From NCBI RefSeq assembly GCF_021390325.1, contig NZ_JAJUWU010000019.1, forward strand, positions 95,752-159,751: DNA of 64,000 bases, given 5' to 3'. Positions within the stretch are counted from its first letter, which is position 1, and the number at the start of each line of letters is the position of its first letter. Source of the DNA: Jiella avicenniae. Lineage in GTDB: Bacteria; Pseudomonadota; Alphaproteobacteria; Rhizobiales; Rhizobiaceae. The notes beneath the pieces are model-generated. The model was not told the DNA's origin, made no database searches, and saw only the letters and a list, made by a program, of their open reading frames with translations. Below, one piece after another: positions 16,897-26,902 of the stretch. Made by a program: the position numbers and the translations under genes.

Positions 16897-19311
16897 ATGA
16901 ATTCCCTCTGCCCGCGCCACGCCGCCGCGAAAATGCTGGGCCTTCTGGCCGCCGTCGTCCTGTTCCTGGCCGTGTCGCCGCCGGTCGTCTTCGCACAGTC
17001 GATCCCCGGGCTCACCGGCGGATCGAGTGGCGCGGCGGAGAGTGAGACGCAGGCCGCGCCCGGCGAGCCGTCGCTCGACGATCTAATCGAGATTTTGGAG
17101 AACGACGACACCCGCAAGAAGCTCGTCGAGTCGCTCAAGGCGGCGGCCTACCAGGCGCCCGAGAACGCTCCGAAGGGTGCGGCGACGCCGGAAGACGCGG
17201 AGAAGCCGGCCGAGATCGTCCGCTCCTTGCCCGGCCGCATCGCGGAATACACACGCATGCTGATCGGCATGGCGGTCGAGAGCGTCGAGGAAGTTCCCGA
17301 GTATGTCGACTTGTCGATCGACATGCTGTCGGGCGCCGAATCGATCGACATTCCGAACATTCTCCAGGCGATCCTGCCGGTCGCGCTCGTCGCGCTCGTC
17401 GTCTTCTTCATCCTCTTCCTCGGACGTTTTCTCGAACGGGGATTGTTCCGGCGCCTCGCCGAGCGCGCCGAGCATTCCGGCCCGATCCAGAAACTCGGCT
17501 GTCTCCTTCTCTCTGGGGCGATCGAGGCCTTCGTCGTCGTCGTCAGCTGGGCCTGCGGCTATCTCGTCGCGACGCTCTACAGCGGCACCCGGCCGGTATT
17601 CAGCCAGGCGCTGTTCCTCAACGCGTTCCTTTTGATCGAACTGATCAAGGTGGGGCTATCGGCCTTCGTTGCGCCGAACTATCCGGGGCTGCGGCTGACG
17701 CCGTTTTCCAACCGGCAGGCGAGCTACTGGTATTTCTGGATCTCGAGGCTCGTCTCGATCCTCGGCTACACCTTCCTGTTCGTCGCGCCGATCGTCCAGT
17801 GGTCGTCGACGCTCGCCGCCGCCGAGGCCACCCAGTTCATCGTCGCCTTCGGCTCGCTGTGTCTGACCATCGGGCTCATCCTGAAGAACCGCGGCACGGT
17901 GCGCGAACGCCTGAAGCGGGCGCGCAAGAGCGGTGACAACAGCTTCCGGGCGATGGTCCACTCGTTCATCGGCCAGATCTGGTGGGGACTGGCGATCGCG
18001 GCGGCCCTCGCGCTCTTCATCGTCTGGCTGCAGAGCCCGGAGGACGGCCTGAAATTCGTTGCGATGGCGGCCGGCAAGTCGATCGCGGCGATGGCGCTGG
18101 GCGGCCTCGTCTTCTCGATCCTGGCGCGAATGATCGCCCATGGCGTGAAGATCCCGCAGGAGCTGAAATACCGCCTGCCGCTGTTGGAGCGGCGGTTGAA
18201 CGGTTTCGTCCCCAAGATCCTCACGGTGATCAGCTTCGTCGTGATCGTGACGGTGATCATGTTCATCCTCGACAGCTGGGAGCTGACGAATTTCGACCTC
18301 TGGTTCGCTTCGGCCATCGGTCAGGATTTCGTCGCCGGCTTCCTCGGTGCGATGCTCATCGTCGTCGTCGCGGTGGCGATCTATCTCGGCGTCTCGTCCT
18401 GGATCGAATACCGTCTCAACCCGAACTACGGTACGGTGCCGACGGCCCGCGAGCGCACCCTCCTGTCGCTGTTCAGAAACGCCTTCACCATCACTCTGAT
18501 CGTGGTCATCTCGATGCTGGTGCTCTCGCAGATCGGCATCGACATCGCGCCGCTTCTCGCCGGTGCCGGTGTCGTCGGCCTCGCCATCGGTTTCGGTGCG
18601 CAGAAGCTCGTGCAGGACATCATCACCGGCGCCTTCATCCAGATCCAGAACGCCATGAACGAGGGCGACGTCGTCGAACTCAACGGCGTCTCCGGCGTCG
18701 TCGAACAATTGACGGTGCGCTCCGTCGGCCTGCGCAGCCTCGACGGCACATGGTATCTCATCCCGTTCTCTTCGGTCGATCAGGTGGCGAATTTCTCCAA
18801 GGACTTCGCCTATTACGTCGCAGATCTCGGCGTCGCATACCGCGAGAACGTCGAGGACGTGAAGACGCTGATGATCGACGCGTTCGAGGAGCTGAAGACG
18901 ACGAGCGTCGGCGAGAACCTGATCTCCGGCTTCGACATGTGGGGCGTGAACGAACTCGGTGATTCGGCCGTCGTCGTCAGAGGCCGGGTGATGACCAAGC
19001 CGGGGACCCAGTGGGGCGTCGGCCGCGCCTATCGCGAGATCGTGAAGCGGATGGCCGACGAGCGCGGCATCGAGATCCCGTTCCCGCACATGACGGTCTG
19101 GTTCGGCGAGGACCGCGGCGGCAAGGCGCCGCCGATCCGCCTGCGCAACGAGCCGCAGCCGCGGCCGAAGGTCGTGGACCAGAAGCCGGCGGAGCCGGGT
19201 CACGAGGGTTACGACCGGGACATGACGCAGCACGGCACCACCGAGCCGGACGGCCGTCCGATCCCGCCCGACGCGACGGACATCGACAGTGCCGGCGGCG
19301 GTCGCGGCTGA
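16897..19311 (+). CDS. MscS-family mechanosensitive ion channel, 804 aa
   Basis: A large member of the MscS family with a cleavable signal peptide (MLGLLAAVVLFLAVSPPVVFAQ), a periplasmic domain rich in charged residues, several transmembrane helices and the conserved pore and vestibule core. The pore helix region reads ALLAGAGVVGLAIGFGAQKLVQD, followed by the beta domain with VVELNGVSGVVEQLTVRSVGLRSLDGTWYLIPFS. It opens under membrane tension in osmotic downshock. ATG 16897 is used because residues encoded upstream are Arg-rich and would block the signal peptide. The C-terminus is a proline-rich cytoplasmic tail. Confidence 0.88.
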   Translation: MNSLCPRHAAAKMLGLLAAVVLFLAVSPPVVFAQSIPGLTGGSSGAAESETQAAPGEPSLDDLIEILENDDTRKKLVESLKAAAYQAPENAPKGAATPEDAEKPAEIVRSLPGRIAEYTRMLIGMAVESVEEVPEYVDLSIDMLSGAESIDIPNILQAILPVALVALVVFFILFLGRFLERGLFRRLAERAEHSGPIQKLGCLLLSGAIEAFVVVVSWACGYLVATLYSGTRPVFSQALFLNAFLLIELIKVGLSAFVAPNYPGLRLTPFSNRQASYWYFWISRLVSILGYTFLFVAPIVQWSSTLAAAEATQFIVAFGSLCLTIGLILKNRGTVRERLKRARKSGDNSFRAMVHSFIGQIWWGLAIAAALALFIVWLQSPEDGLKFVAMAAGKSIAAMALGGLVFSILARMIAHGVKIPQELKYRLPLLERRLNGFVPKILTVISFVVIVTVIMFILDSWELTNFDLWFASAIGQDFVAGFLGAMLIVVVAVAIYLGVSSWIEYRLNPNYGTVPTARERTLLSLFRNAFTITLIVVISMLVLSQIGIDIAPLLAGAGVVGLAIGFGAQKLVQDIITGAFIQIQNAMNEGDVVELNGVSGVVEQLTVRSVGLRSLDGTWYLIPFSSVDQVANFSKDFAYYVADLGVAYRENVEDVKTLMIDAFEELKTTSVGENLISGFDMWGVNELGDSAVVVRGRVMTKPGTQWGVGRAYREIVKRMADERGIEIPFPHMTVWFGEDRGGKAPPIRLRNEPQPRPKVVDQKPAEPGHEGYDRDMTQHGTTEPDGRPIPPDATDIDSAGGGRG

Positions 19312-19525
19312 GGCTTCATCGACGATGGGCCGTCGCCGGCTCCCAGTCATCGCGAGGGATGGTTCGCCTGCCTCGGAATTTACCGCGAATGGCGCCGGCG
19401 GGGCGCCGGCGCGCCCGGCGGGTTGCGGAGCCCGGCCGCTACGCCCTATCTAGGACGAGCGGGCCCCTTGCTGATTCTCGGCGATGCGGGCCCACCCATT
19501 CTCTCGCGCGATTTGAGACACGATC

Positions 19526-20158
19526 ATGAAGCACCCGACCGAAACCGCGATGAACCTCGTGCCGATGGTGGTCGAACAGACCAACCGGGGCGAGCGCGCC
19601 TACGACATCTTCTCGCGTCTCCTCAAGGAGCGGGTGATCTTCATCACCGGTCCCATCGAGGATTCGATGGCGACTCTCGTCTGCGCCCAGCTGCTCTTCC
19701 TCGAGGCCGAGAACCCGAAGAAGGAGATCGCGCTCTACATCAACTCGCCGGGCGGCGTGGTCACCTCCGGCATGGCGATCTACGACACCATGCAGTTCAT
19801 CAAGCCGGCCGTCTCGACGCTGTGCATCGGACAGGCCGCGTCGATGGGCTCGCTGCTTCTGTGCGCCGGACACAAGGACATGCGCTTCGCCACGCCCAAC
19901 GCGCGGATCATGGTGCACCAGCCGTCCGGCGGCTTTTCCGGCCAGGCCTCGGACATCGAGCGCCATGCCCAGGACATCATCAAGCTGAAGCGCCGCCTCA
20001 ACGAGGTCTACGTCGAACACACCGGTCAGGACTACGAGACGATTGACCGGACGCTCGACCGTGACCATTTCATGACGGCAGGGGAAGCTCAGGCGTTCGG
20101 CCTGATCGACAAAGTCTACTCGTCCCGCGAAGCGCTGGAGAAGGAAATCTCCCGATAG
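19526..20158 (+). CDS. clpP: ATP-dependent Clp protease proteolytic subunit
   Basis: ClpP forms the barrel-shaped serine protease that works with ClpX or ClpA. The catalytic triad is visible: Ser106 in GQAASMGS, His131 in [12 protein letters not shown] and an Asp near residue 180 in [15 protein letters not shown] supplies the oxyanion loop. The short propeptide and 210-residue length are typical. It is followed by clpX and lon in the conserved order of alphaproteobacteria. Confidence 0.97.
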   Translation: MKHPTETAMNLVPMVVEQTNRGERAYDIFSRLLKERVIFITGPIEDSMATLVCAQLLFLEAENPKKEIALYINSPGGVVTSGMAIYDTMQFIKPAVSTLCIGQAASMGSLLLCAGHKDMRFATPNARIMVHQPSGGFSGQASDIERHAQDIIKLKRRLNEVYVEHTGQDYETIDRTLDRDHFMTAGEAQAFGLIDKVYSSREALEKEISR

Positions 20159-20391
20159 CGGCAATTCGGCGCGATCCGTCACTTGTCGGCCACAGTTGAA
20201 CGCCGATAATGAGGGACATCCTCGTTAAGGGCCGCATAAGCAATTGGCGATATGCCCTATGGTGTGGATTGCTGTGCGGGTTCCGGGAGGGACCGGTCGC
20301 TTCCGAGGCAGGAGAGCCTGCCATCCCGGGGCACCGGTCTGCGGACGAGACGTAAACGGGTGCGATACAACCCGATCGGAAGGAAAGACGA

Positions 20392-21660
20392 ATGAGCAAA
20401 ACGAGCGGCGGCGATTCGAAGAACACGCTCTATTGTTCTTTCTGCGGAAAGAGCCAGCACGAAGTCCGCAAGCTGATCGCCGGGCCGACGGTCTTCATTT
20501 GCGACGAGTGTGTCGAGCTCTGCATGGACATCATCCGCGAGGAGAACAAATCCTCGATGGTGAAGTCGCGCGAGGGTGTACCGACCCCGCAGGAAATCAT
20601 CGCGGTGCTGGACGATTACGTCATCGGGCAGTCCTATGCGAAGAAGGTGCTCTCGGTTGCGGTCCACAACCACTACAAGCGCCTCGCCCATGCGGCGAAG
20701 AACAACGACGTCGAACTGGCGAAATCGAACATCCTGCTGATCGGGCCGACCGGCTGCGGCAAGACGCTGCTCGCCCAGACGCTCGCCCGCATCCTCGACG
20801 TGCCGTTCACCATGGCCGATGCGACGACGCTGACCGAGGCCGGTTACGTCGGCGAGGACGTCGAGAACATCATCCTGAAGCTTCTGCAGTCGGCCGACTA
20901 CAATGTCGAGCGGGCGCAACGCGGCATCGTCTACATCGACGAGATCGACAAGATTTCCCGCAAGTCGGACAACCCCTCGATCACGAGGGACGTGTCGGGC
21001 GAGGGCGTCCAGCAGGCGCTGTTGAAGATCATGGAAGGGACCGTCGCGTCGGTGCCGCCGCAGGGTGGTCGCAAGCATCCCCAGCAGGAATTCCTGCAGG
21101 TCGATACGGCGAACATCCTGTTCATCTGCGGCGGCGCCTTCGCCGGCCTCGACAAGATCATCTCCGACCGCGGCCGCAAGACCTCGATCGGCTTTGCCGC
21201 CAATGTCGAGCGTCCGGAAGACCGGCGCACGGGTGATCTGCTCCGGCAGGTCGAGCCCGAGGATCTGCTCAAGTTCGGCCTCATTCCCGAATTCGTCGGC
21301 CGTCTGCCGGTCCTCGCCACCCTCGAGGATCTCGACGAGGTGGCGCTGGTGCAGATCCTGGAGCAGCCGAAGAATGCGCTGGTCAAGCAGTATCAGCGGC
21401 TGTTCGAAATGGAGAACGTCGAACTCAGCTTCCACGAGGACGCGCTGAAGGCCATCGCCCGCAAGGCGATCGAGCGCAAGACCGGCGCGCGCGGCCTGCG
21501 CTCGATCATGGAGGCGATGCTGCTCGACACCATGTTCGACCTGCCGACGCTGGACGGCGTGCAGGAGGTGGTGATCTCCGAAGAAGTGATCGATGGCAGC
21601 GCCCGGCCGCTCTACATCTACGCAGATCGGGCGGACGAGAAGGAAAACGTCTCGGCGTGA
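20392..21660 (+). CDS. clpX: ATP-dependent Clp protease ATP-binding subunit ClpX
   Basis: ClpX is the AAA+ unfoldase that feeds substrates into ClpP. The N-terminal zinc domain has four Cys (CSFC at 15-18 and CDEC). The ATPase core has Walker A GPTGCGKT, Walker [11 protein letters not shown], the pore loop GYVGED and the IGF loop (KTSIGF), which docks to ClpP. The length of 422 is standard. The 230-base gap from clpP suggests its own promoter. A terminator follows. Confidence 0.97.
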   Translation: MSKTSGGDSKNTLYCSFCGKSQHEVRKLIAGPTVFICDECVELCMDIIREENKSSMVKSREGVPTPQEIIAVLDDYVIGQSYAKKVLSVAVHNHYKRLAHAAKNNDVELAKSNILLIGPTGCGKTLLAQTLARILDVPFTMADATTLTEAGYVGEDVENIILKLLQSADYNVERAQRGIVYIDEIDKISRKSDNPSITRDVSGEGVQQALLKIMEGTVASVPPQGGRKHPQQEFLQVDTANILFICGGAFAGLDKIISDRGRKTSIGFAANVERPEDRRTGDLLRQVEPEDLLKFGLIPEFVGRLPVLATLEDLDEVALVQILEQPKNALVKQYQRLFEMENVELSFHEDALKAIARKAIERKTGARGLRSIMEAMLLDTMFDLPTLDGVQEVVISEEVIDGSARPLYIYADRADEKENVSA

Positions 21661-21696
21661 GCTGTCATTCCACACCCGAGCCGATGATTTGACGAG

Positions 21697-21728
21697 TGCC
21701 CGCTTCGGTCAGCCGAGGCGGGCATTTT
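21697..21728 (+). terminator. Intrinsic terminator after clpX
   Basis: TGCCCGC..CGG (from 21697), loop TCAG, CCG..GCGGGCA (to 21724), followed by TTTT. The stem is imperfect in the middle but GC-rich. Confidence 0.75.
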
Positions 21729-21776
21729 CGTATCTTGCATGGATCTGATGCCGCATGCCGAAGCACGGCCCAAGCG

Positions 21777-21805
21777 CTTGAAAACGAGGGGCTGCGGGGC
21801 CAGAT
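21777..21805 (+). promoter_or_regulatory. Possible heat-shock (RpoH) promoter of lon
   Basis: CTTGAA at 21777-21782 followed after 17 bases by CCAGAT (21800-21805). This resembles the alphaproteobacterial sigma-32 consensus (CTTGAA, ~17, CCATAT-like). It lies about 95 bases before the lon start. lon is a classic heat-shock gene, so the site makes sense, but the -10 part is a partial match. Confidence 0.45.
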
Positions 21806-21899
21806 TGAGCGGTGGAAGGTAGCCTCTCGCGCAAGCGCTTCCTGTTAAGGTTTGCGCCGGAGGGCTGTAGACGGCCCCGGCCGTAGAAAGGAAAATATC

Positions 21900-24320
21900 A
21901 TGTCCAACACGCCAGACCGCCCCGAGGTCGGAGAGACGGCCCTGTATCCGGTGCTGCCGCTTCGCGACATCGTCGTGTTTCCCCACATGATCGTGCCGCT
22001 TTTCGTCGGCCGCGAAAAGTCCATCAAGGCCCTCGAGGAGGTCATGGGCGCCGACAAGCAGATCCTGCTGGCGACCCAGAAGAACGCCGGCGACGCCGAT
22101 CCGGCGCCGGACGGCATCTACCCCGTCGGCACGGTGGCGAACGTCCTGCAGCTTCTGAAGCTTCCGGACGGGACGGTGAAGGTCCTGGTCGAGGGCATGT
22201 CGCGCGCCCGCATCAATTCGTTCACACAGCGCGTCGACTGGCATGAGGCGGAAGCCGAGGTGCTCGGCGACGACGAGGACGATCCGGTCGAGGTCGAGGC
22301 GCTGGCGCGCTCGGTGGTCTCGGAGTTCGAGAACTACGTCAAGCTGAACAAGAAGATCTCTCCGGAAGTGGTCGGTGCCGCCGGCCAGATCGAGGACTAT
22401 TCCAAGCTCGCCGACACCGTCGCCTCGCATCTGGCGATCAAGATCCCCGAGAAGCAGGAGATGCTGGCGCTGTTCTCCGTCCGCGAGCGGCTGGAACGGG
22501 CGCTCGGCTTCATGGAATCGGAAATCTCCGTCCTGCAGGTGGAAAAGCGCATCCGCTCGCGCGTCAAGCGCCAGATGGAGAAGACCCAGCGCGAGTACTA
22601 TCTCAACGAGCAGATGAAGGCGATCCAGAAGGAGCTCGGCGACGGCGAGGACGGCCGCGACGAAATGGCCGAGATCGAGGAGCGCATCAAGAAGACCAAG
22701 CTGTCGAAGGAAGCGCGCGAAAAGGCCAATGCCGAGTTCAAGAAGCTCCGGCAGATGTCGCCGATGTCCGCCGAGGCGACGGTGGTCCGCAACTATCTCG
22801 ATTGGCTGCTCGGCCTGCCGTGGGGCATCAAGTCGAAGGTCAAGATCGACCTGAAGAAGGCCGAGGAGGTCCTCGACGCCGACCACTTCGGGCTCGACAA
22901 GGTCAAGGAGCGGATCGTCGAATACCTCGCGGTGCAAAGCCGGCAGAACAAGCTGAAGGGGCCGATCCTCTGCCTCGTCGGACCTCCCGGCGTCGGCAAG
23001 ACCTCGCTCGCCAAGTCGATCGCCAAGGCGACCGGGCGCGAATACGTGCGCATGGCGCTCGGCGGCGTCCGCGACGAGGCGGAGATCCGCGGTCATCGGC
23101 GGACCTATATCGGCTCGATGCCGGGCAAGGTCATCCAGTCGATGAAGAAGGCGAAGAAGGCCAATCCGCTCTTCCTGCTGGACGAGATCGACAAGATGGG
23201 CCAGGACTTCCGCGGCGATCCTTCCTCGGCGCTGCTCGAGGTGCTCGATCCGGAGCAGAACTCGACCTTCATGGATCACTATCTCGAGGTGGAATACGAC
23301 CTCTCCTCGACGATGTTCGTGACGACCGCGAACACGCTGAATATCCCGGCCCCGCTGATGGACCGGATGGAGATCATCCGGATCGCCGGCTACACCGAGG
23401 ACGAGAAGGTCCAGATCGCCCGCCGCCACCTGTTGCCCAAGGCGGTCCGCGACCACGCGCTCAAGGACGGGGAGTTCTCGGTTTCCGACGACGCCCTGCA
23501 GGAGATCGCGCGGCGCTACACCCGCGAGGCCGGCGTCCGCAACTTCGAGCGTGAGCTGATGACTCTCGCGCGCAAGGCGGTCACGACGATCCTCAAGGGC
23601 GAGACGACGACCGTCGAGGTGACGGCCGCCAACATCTCCGACTTCCTCGGCGTGCCGCGCTATCGCTTCGGCGAAGCCGAGCTCGACGATCAGGTCGGCG
23701 TGGTGACCGGGCTTGCCTGGACCGAGGTCGGCGGCGAACTGCTGACGATCGAAGGCGTCATGATGCCCGGCAAGGGCAAGATGACGGTGACCGGCAATCT
23801 GAAGGACGTGATGAAGGAGTCGATCTCCGCGGCGGCCTCCTACGTCCGCTCCAGGGCGCTCGACTACGGCATCAAGCCGCCGCTCTTCGACAAGCGGGAC
23901 ATCCACGTCCACGTTCCCGAAGGCGCGACGCCGAAGGATGGTCCGTCCGCCGGCACGGCGATGGCAACGGCCATCGTCTCGGTGATGACCGGCATTCCCG
24001 TTCGGCGCGACATCGCCATGACCGGCGAGATCACGCTGAGGGGTCGGGTGCTGCCGATCGGCGGCCTGAAGGAGAAGCTGCTGGCGGCGCTGCGCGGCGG
24101 TATCAAGAAGGTTCTGATCCCGGAGGAAAACGCCAAGGATCTGGCGGACATTCCGGACAATGTGAAGAACCAGCTGGAGATCGTACCGGTCTCGCGCATG
24201 GGAGAAGTGCTCCAGCACGCTCTCGTGGAGCCGCTGAAGCCCGTCGAGTGGTCCGAGGCCGACGAGCCTCTCGCCGGACCCGAACCGGTCGAGGACGGCG
24301 CGACGGCTGTGGCGCACTGA
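21900..24320 (+). CDS. lon: ATP-dependent Lon protease
   Basis: Lon degrades misfolded and regulatory proteins in the cytosol. The N-terminal substrate-binding domain starts [27 protein letters not shown]. The AAA+ module has Walker [10 protein letters not shown] and Walker [12 protein letters not shown]. The C-terminal protease domain has the catalytic serine at residue 683 in [11 protein letters not shown] and the partner lysine further on ([11 protein letters not shown]). ATG 21900 has AGAAAGGA upstream and matches the usual length of about 806; an upstream ATG at 21852 adds only unrelated residues. A strong terminator follows. Confidence 0.97.
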   Translation: MSNTPDRPEVGETALYPVLPLRDIVVFPHMIVPLFVGREKSIKALEEVMGADKQILLATQKNAGDADPAPDGIYPVGTVANVLQLLKLPDGTVKVLVEGMSRARINSFTQRVDWHEAEAEVLGDDEDDPVEVEALARSVVSEFENYVKLNKKISPEVVGAAGQIEDYSKLADTVASHLAIKIPEKQEMLALFSVRERLERALGFMESEISVLQVEKRIRSRVKRQMEKTQREYYLNEQMKAIQKELGDGEDGRDEMAEIEERIKKTKLSKEAREKANAEFKKLRQMSPMSAEATVVRNYLDWLLGLPWGIKSKVKIDLKKAEEVLDADHFGLDKVKERIVEYLAVQSRQNKLKGPILCLVGPPGVGKTSLAKSIAKATGREYVRMALGGVRDEAEIRGHRRTYIGSMPGKVIQSMKKAKKANPLFLLDEIDKMGQDFRGDPSSALLEVLDPEQNSTFMDHYLEVEYDLSSTMFVTTANTLNIPAPLMDRMEIIRIAGYTEDEKVQIARRHLLPKAVRDHALKDGEFSVSDDALQEIARRYTREAGVRNFERELMTLARKAVTTILKGETTTVEVTAANISDFLGVPRYRFGEAELDDQVGVVTGLAWTEVGGELLTIEGVMMPGKGKMTVTGNLKDVMKESISAAASYVRSRALDYGIKPPLFDKRDIHVHVPEGATPKDGPSAGTAMATAIVSVMTGIPVRRDIAMTGEITLRGRVLPIGGLKEKLLAALRGGIKKVLIPEENAKDLADIPDNVKNQLEIVPVSRMGEVLQHALVEPLKPVEWSEADEPLAGPEPVEDGATAVAH

Positions 24321-24343
24321 CCTCACTCGTCGAAAGATATGGG

Positions 24344-24375
24344 AAAATGCCGCCCCGTGGGGCGGCATTTTTTTT
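24344..24375 (+). terminator. Intrinsic terminator of lon
   Basis: AAAATGCCGCCCC pairs with GGGGCGGCATTTT across a tight loop, with a run of eight T at the 3' side. This is a strong Rho-independent terminator. Confidence 0.93.
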
Positions 24376-24493
24376 ACCAATTAGCGATTCGTCACCCGCG
24401 GACATTGCTGAATTCCGGGCTTTCCGCAAAAGTGCGCAATGGTTCTTGATTGGAATCAGATCGGCAACACGATCCCGCACAAGGAGGATGCCA

Positions 24494-24769
24494 ATGAATA
24501 AGAATGATCTCGTCGCTGCTGTCGCCGAACAGGCGGAGCTGTCGAAACAACAGGCGGGTGCCGCCGTCGATGCAGTGTTCGATTCGATCGAAGCGGCCAT
24601 GGCCAAGGGCGACGACGTTCGTCTCGTCGGCTTCGGCACGTTTTCCGTGTCGCACCGTGCCGCCTCGAAGGGACGCAACCCCTCGACCGGTGCCGAAGTG
24701 GACATCCCGGCTCGCAACGTTCCCAAGTTCGCTCCCGGGAAAGGTCTGAAGGACTCGGTCAACAAATAG
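24494..24769 (+). CDS. hup: DNA-binding protein HU
   Basis: HU is a small histone-like protein that bends and compacts DNA. The 91-residue chain begins [20 protein letters not shown] and carries the family core [22 protein letters not shown] and the beta-arm [20 protein letters not shown] 24494 has AAGGAGG 6 bases upstream; the in-frame ATG at 24488 abuts the ribosome site and is less likely. Position directly after lon is conserved in Rhizobiales. Confidence 0.96.
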   Translation: MNKNDLVAAVAEQAELSKQQAGAAVDAVFDSIEAAMAKGDDVRLVGFGTFSVSHRAASKGRNPSTGAEVDIPARNVPKFAPGKGLKDSVNK

Positions 24770-25375
24770 TCGCAACGCCGCCCGAGTCCTGCCAGCCGCA
24801 TCGGCTGGCGGACCGGACGCCGAGACACTGCGGCCTCTTCACGGCCGCATCTGCGGATATTGCCACGTCCCCGGCCGTCGCGCTTTCGTCGCGATCAATC
24901 CCTCGGGCAGGCACACCGAAAAAAAGCGTGGCGGACCGCCGTGGCCCGCTCGCGCGGAGCGTTTCCATTGCGTTAATGACGTAACGTAATGGTTTGGCTC
25001 GGTGACGTCAATGACCCTCCGCCCGGCGCATTCCCGTCGCTACGGCGGGTCTTGTCTGGCCGTCGATGGCCGTCGATGGCCGTCGTCGCTCGAGCGAACG
25101 ACCGGCGGCTGCAGGCTAGCCGGTTCGCAGTCGGGAGTGGCCGGCGTCCGCGCCTCCGCAGCCGGTTTCCTCGGTCTTTTCGCGCGCGGAACCATTCGGG
25201 ATTTCGCTGGCCTCCGTTCCCGGAGGTGGTCGCTGCCGTCGTCGGCGCAGCAAAGACGATCGACGCCAGCGCGATCTCACACTCGGCGAAACGCCGTCGT
25301 GCTCGCCCGCCAGGCTTGGTGGAGCCCACCAAAGAGCGGTCCCGTCCCGGTCTCCGCTCGGAATTCCGCAGGCAA
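24770..25375. other. 600-base stretch between hup and tRNA-Val, no gene seen
   Basis: No frame looks coding. A GCCAGCCG-CAT-CGGCTGGC hairpin (24791-24809) shortly after hup, without a T-run, may end its transcript. An imperfect inverted repeat, CATTGCGTTA (24966-24975) and TAACGTAATG (24982-24991), looks like an operator, but no gene starts nearby on either strand. The rest shows nothing I can interpret. Confidence 0.45.
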
Positions 25376-25451
25376 TGGTGGGCAGTGACGGGCTCGAACC
25401 GCCGACATCCTCGGTGTAAACGAGGCGCTCTACCAACTGAGCTAACCGCCC
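25376..25451 (-). tRNA. tRNA-Val (anticodon TAC)
   Basis: On the minus strand: acceptor GGGCGGT with ACTGCCC, D arm TAGCTCAGTTGGTAGAGC, anticodon stem CCTCG/CGAGG with loop TTTACAC (anticodon TAC, complement of 25416-25418), T arm GGTTCGAGCCC, discriminator A and encoded CCA. It is 76 nt with CCA, and one G-T pair occurs in the acceptor stem. Confidence 0.97.
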
Positions 25452-25877
25452 CCTGCTCGTCCTGTAAGGGGTGGTGCCGATTCTCGTCAAGTCCGGTCTG
25501 GCCGTTCGTTCTCGGCCATTTTTCCGTGCCGGGCCAGGTCGGATGGCGCGAATTCATCTGCTCATGCCGGCCGGGGACCTTCGGGCACACGGGACCAGCG
25601 GCGTCGATGACCCGCCGGAAAGTCGGAGACGCAAAAGCTCTCCGTTCCGCGTTTGTCGACGGGCAAGGGCTCCGCGACGCAGTTCGCCATCCGATAGGGC
25701 GCGCGCGTCGTCAGGGCTGTGGCCCGAGAATGTCCGACCGTCAAACCACACAGGCGATTCCCGACAGTCCCCGCGGGAGTTCGTTCGTTCGGAAACCCAT
25801 CGCGAGGCCGTTCGGACTCGGCCAAAGGCCACGACCGTCGAGTCCGGAGGCGCAATGTCCATCGGTCTTGCCGAAGC
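25452..25877. other. Gene-free region left of the aromatic-acid cluster
   Basis: Nothing coding is supported. The first bases must contain the tRNA-Val promoter on the minus strand. The open frames crossing the region on both strands lack family features and have irregular composition. Confidence 0.4.
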
Positions 25878-25907
25878 TTGACATGATCTTAGCTTTCTAA
25901 GTATGTG
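25878..25907 (+). promoter_or_regulatory. Promoter with MarR-type operator for the module A operon
   Basis: TTGACA at 25878-25883 is a perfect -35. A weak -10 (TATGTG, 25902-25907) follows after 18 bases. The spacer is filled by the dyad ATCTTAGCTTTCTAAGT (25886-25902), with CTTAG/CTAAG half-sites. The exact reverse complement of these 17 bases lies in the promoter of the Rieske oxygenase at 37912-37928. An operator between -35 and -10 is the usual placement for a repressor; the MarR protein at 37.1-37.7 kb is the likely ligand-responsive candidate. Confidence 0.75.
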
Positions 25908-25963
25908 AGTGCCGAACGGTTTGGCACAAAAACCGGGCGACGGGAGGAGGTCGTTTCATTTCC

Positions 25964-26902
25964 ATGGAAAAGCTGAAGATGCGCGTCGAGAAGCGGCGTC
26001 CGCTGACCGAAGCGATCTGCGAATTCACGTTGAAGCCGGTGGACGGGGCGAGCCTGCCTTCGTTCGAGCCTGGCGCGCACGTCACCGTCGAAACGCCGTC
26101 CGGCGCGACGCGGCGGTATTCGCTGGTCAACGATGGTGCCAACCCCGAGAGCTACGTCATCGCCGTGAAGCGCGAGCGTGAATCGCGCGGCGGTTCGGCC
26201 TCGATGCATGACGAAGCCCAGGAGGGGACCGAGCTTCAGGTCGAGGTGCCGGAAAACACCTTCGCGCTGACGGACGTCGCCGAATACCTCCTGATTGCCG
26301 GCGGCATCGGCGTCACGCCGATCTATGCGATGGCGCAGGAGCTGGAGCGCCAGAACAAGCGCTTCAACATCATCTATTGCACGCGCTCGAAGGAAGAGAC
26401 GGCCTATCTCGACGAATTCGTCGAGGCCTTCGGCGACCGGGTGCTGATCCATCACGACGACGGCGATCCGGAAAAGATCTACGATTTCTGGGACCACTTC
26501 GCCGAGCCCAGGAAGACCCATGTGTTCTGCTGTGGCCCGAAGCCGCTGATGGAAGAGATCCAGGCTGTTTCCGGCCACTGGCCCGAGGGCCGCGTCCATT
26601 TCGAGGACTTCAAGCCGGTCGACGTGGTGCGTGCCGACGACGTGGAATTTGAAGTCGAGCTGAAGAAGTCCGGCGAGACCGTGACGGTGCCCGCCAACCG
26701 CTCCATCCTCGAAGCGATCCGCGATCGTGGCCACAAGACCGTCAGCTCCTGCGAGAGCGGCACCTGCGGGACGTGCAAGACGAAGCTCCTCGGCGGCGAG
26801 GTCGACCATCGCGACATGGTGCTGATGGACGAGGAGAAGGGCGAGTTCATCATGATCTGCGTCTCGCGGGCGAAATCCGGGAACCTCGTTCTTGACCTCT
26901 GA
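25964..26902 (+). CDS. Ring-hydroxylating dioxygenase reductase (FMN, NAD, 2Fe-2S), phthalate dioxygenase reductase type
   Basis: An electron-transfer partner of Rieske oxygenases. The order of domains, flavin, NAD then a C-terminal plant-type ferredoxin, is that of phthalate dioxygenase reductase. Visible parts are RRYSLVN (flavin binding), LIAGGIGVTPIYAMAQEL (NAD domain), YCTRS, FCCGPKPLM, and the 2Fe-2S ligands C263, C268 and C271 in CESGTCGTC with C299. The length is 312 aa. GGGAGGAGG lies 13 bases before ATG 25964, a little far. The next gene overlaps its stop. The cognate oxygenase is 12 kb away under an identical operator. Confidence 0.9.
   Translation: MEKLKMRVEKRRPLTEAICEFTLKPVDGASLPSFEPGAHVTVETPSGATRRYSLVNDGANPESYVIAVKRERESRGGSASMHDEAQEGTELQVEVPENTFALTDVAEYLLIAGGIGVTPIYAMAQELERQNKRFNIIYCTRSKEETAYLDEFVEAFGDRVLIHHDDGDPEKIYDFWDHFAEPRKTHVFCCGPKPLMEEIQAVSGHWPEGRVHFEDFKPVDVVRADDVEFEVELKKSGETVTVPANRSILEAIRDRGHKTVSSCESGTCGTCKTKLLGGEVDHRDMVLMDEEKGEFIMICVSRAKSGNLVLDL

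Noticed and set aside
21618..24380. A 920-codon open frame antisense to lon
   Set aside because: A shadow frame with biased composition; lon on the plus strand is certain.
25376..25963. tRNA-Val as the attachment site of a genomic island carrying the aromatic genes
   Set aside because: The tRNA 3' end faces left, away from the cluster. I see no integrase and no repeat of the tRNA 3' end at the right border.
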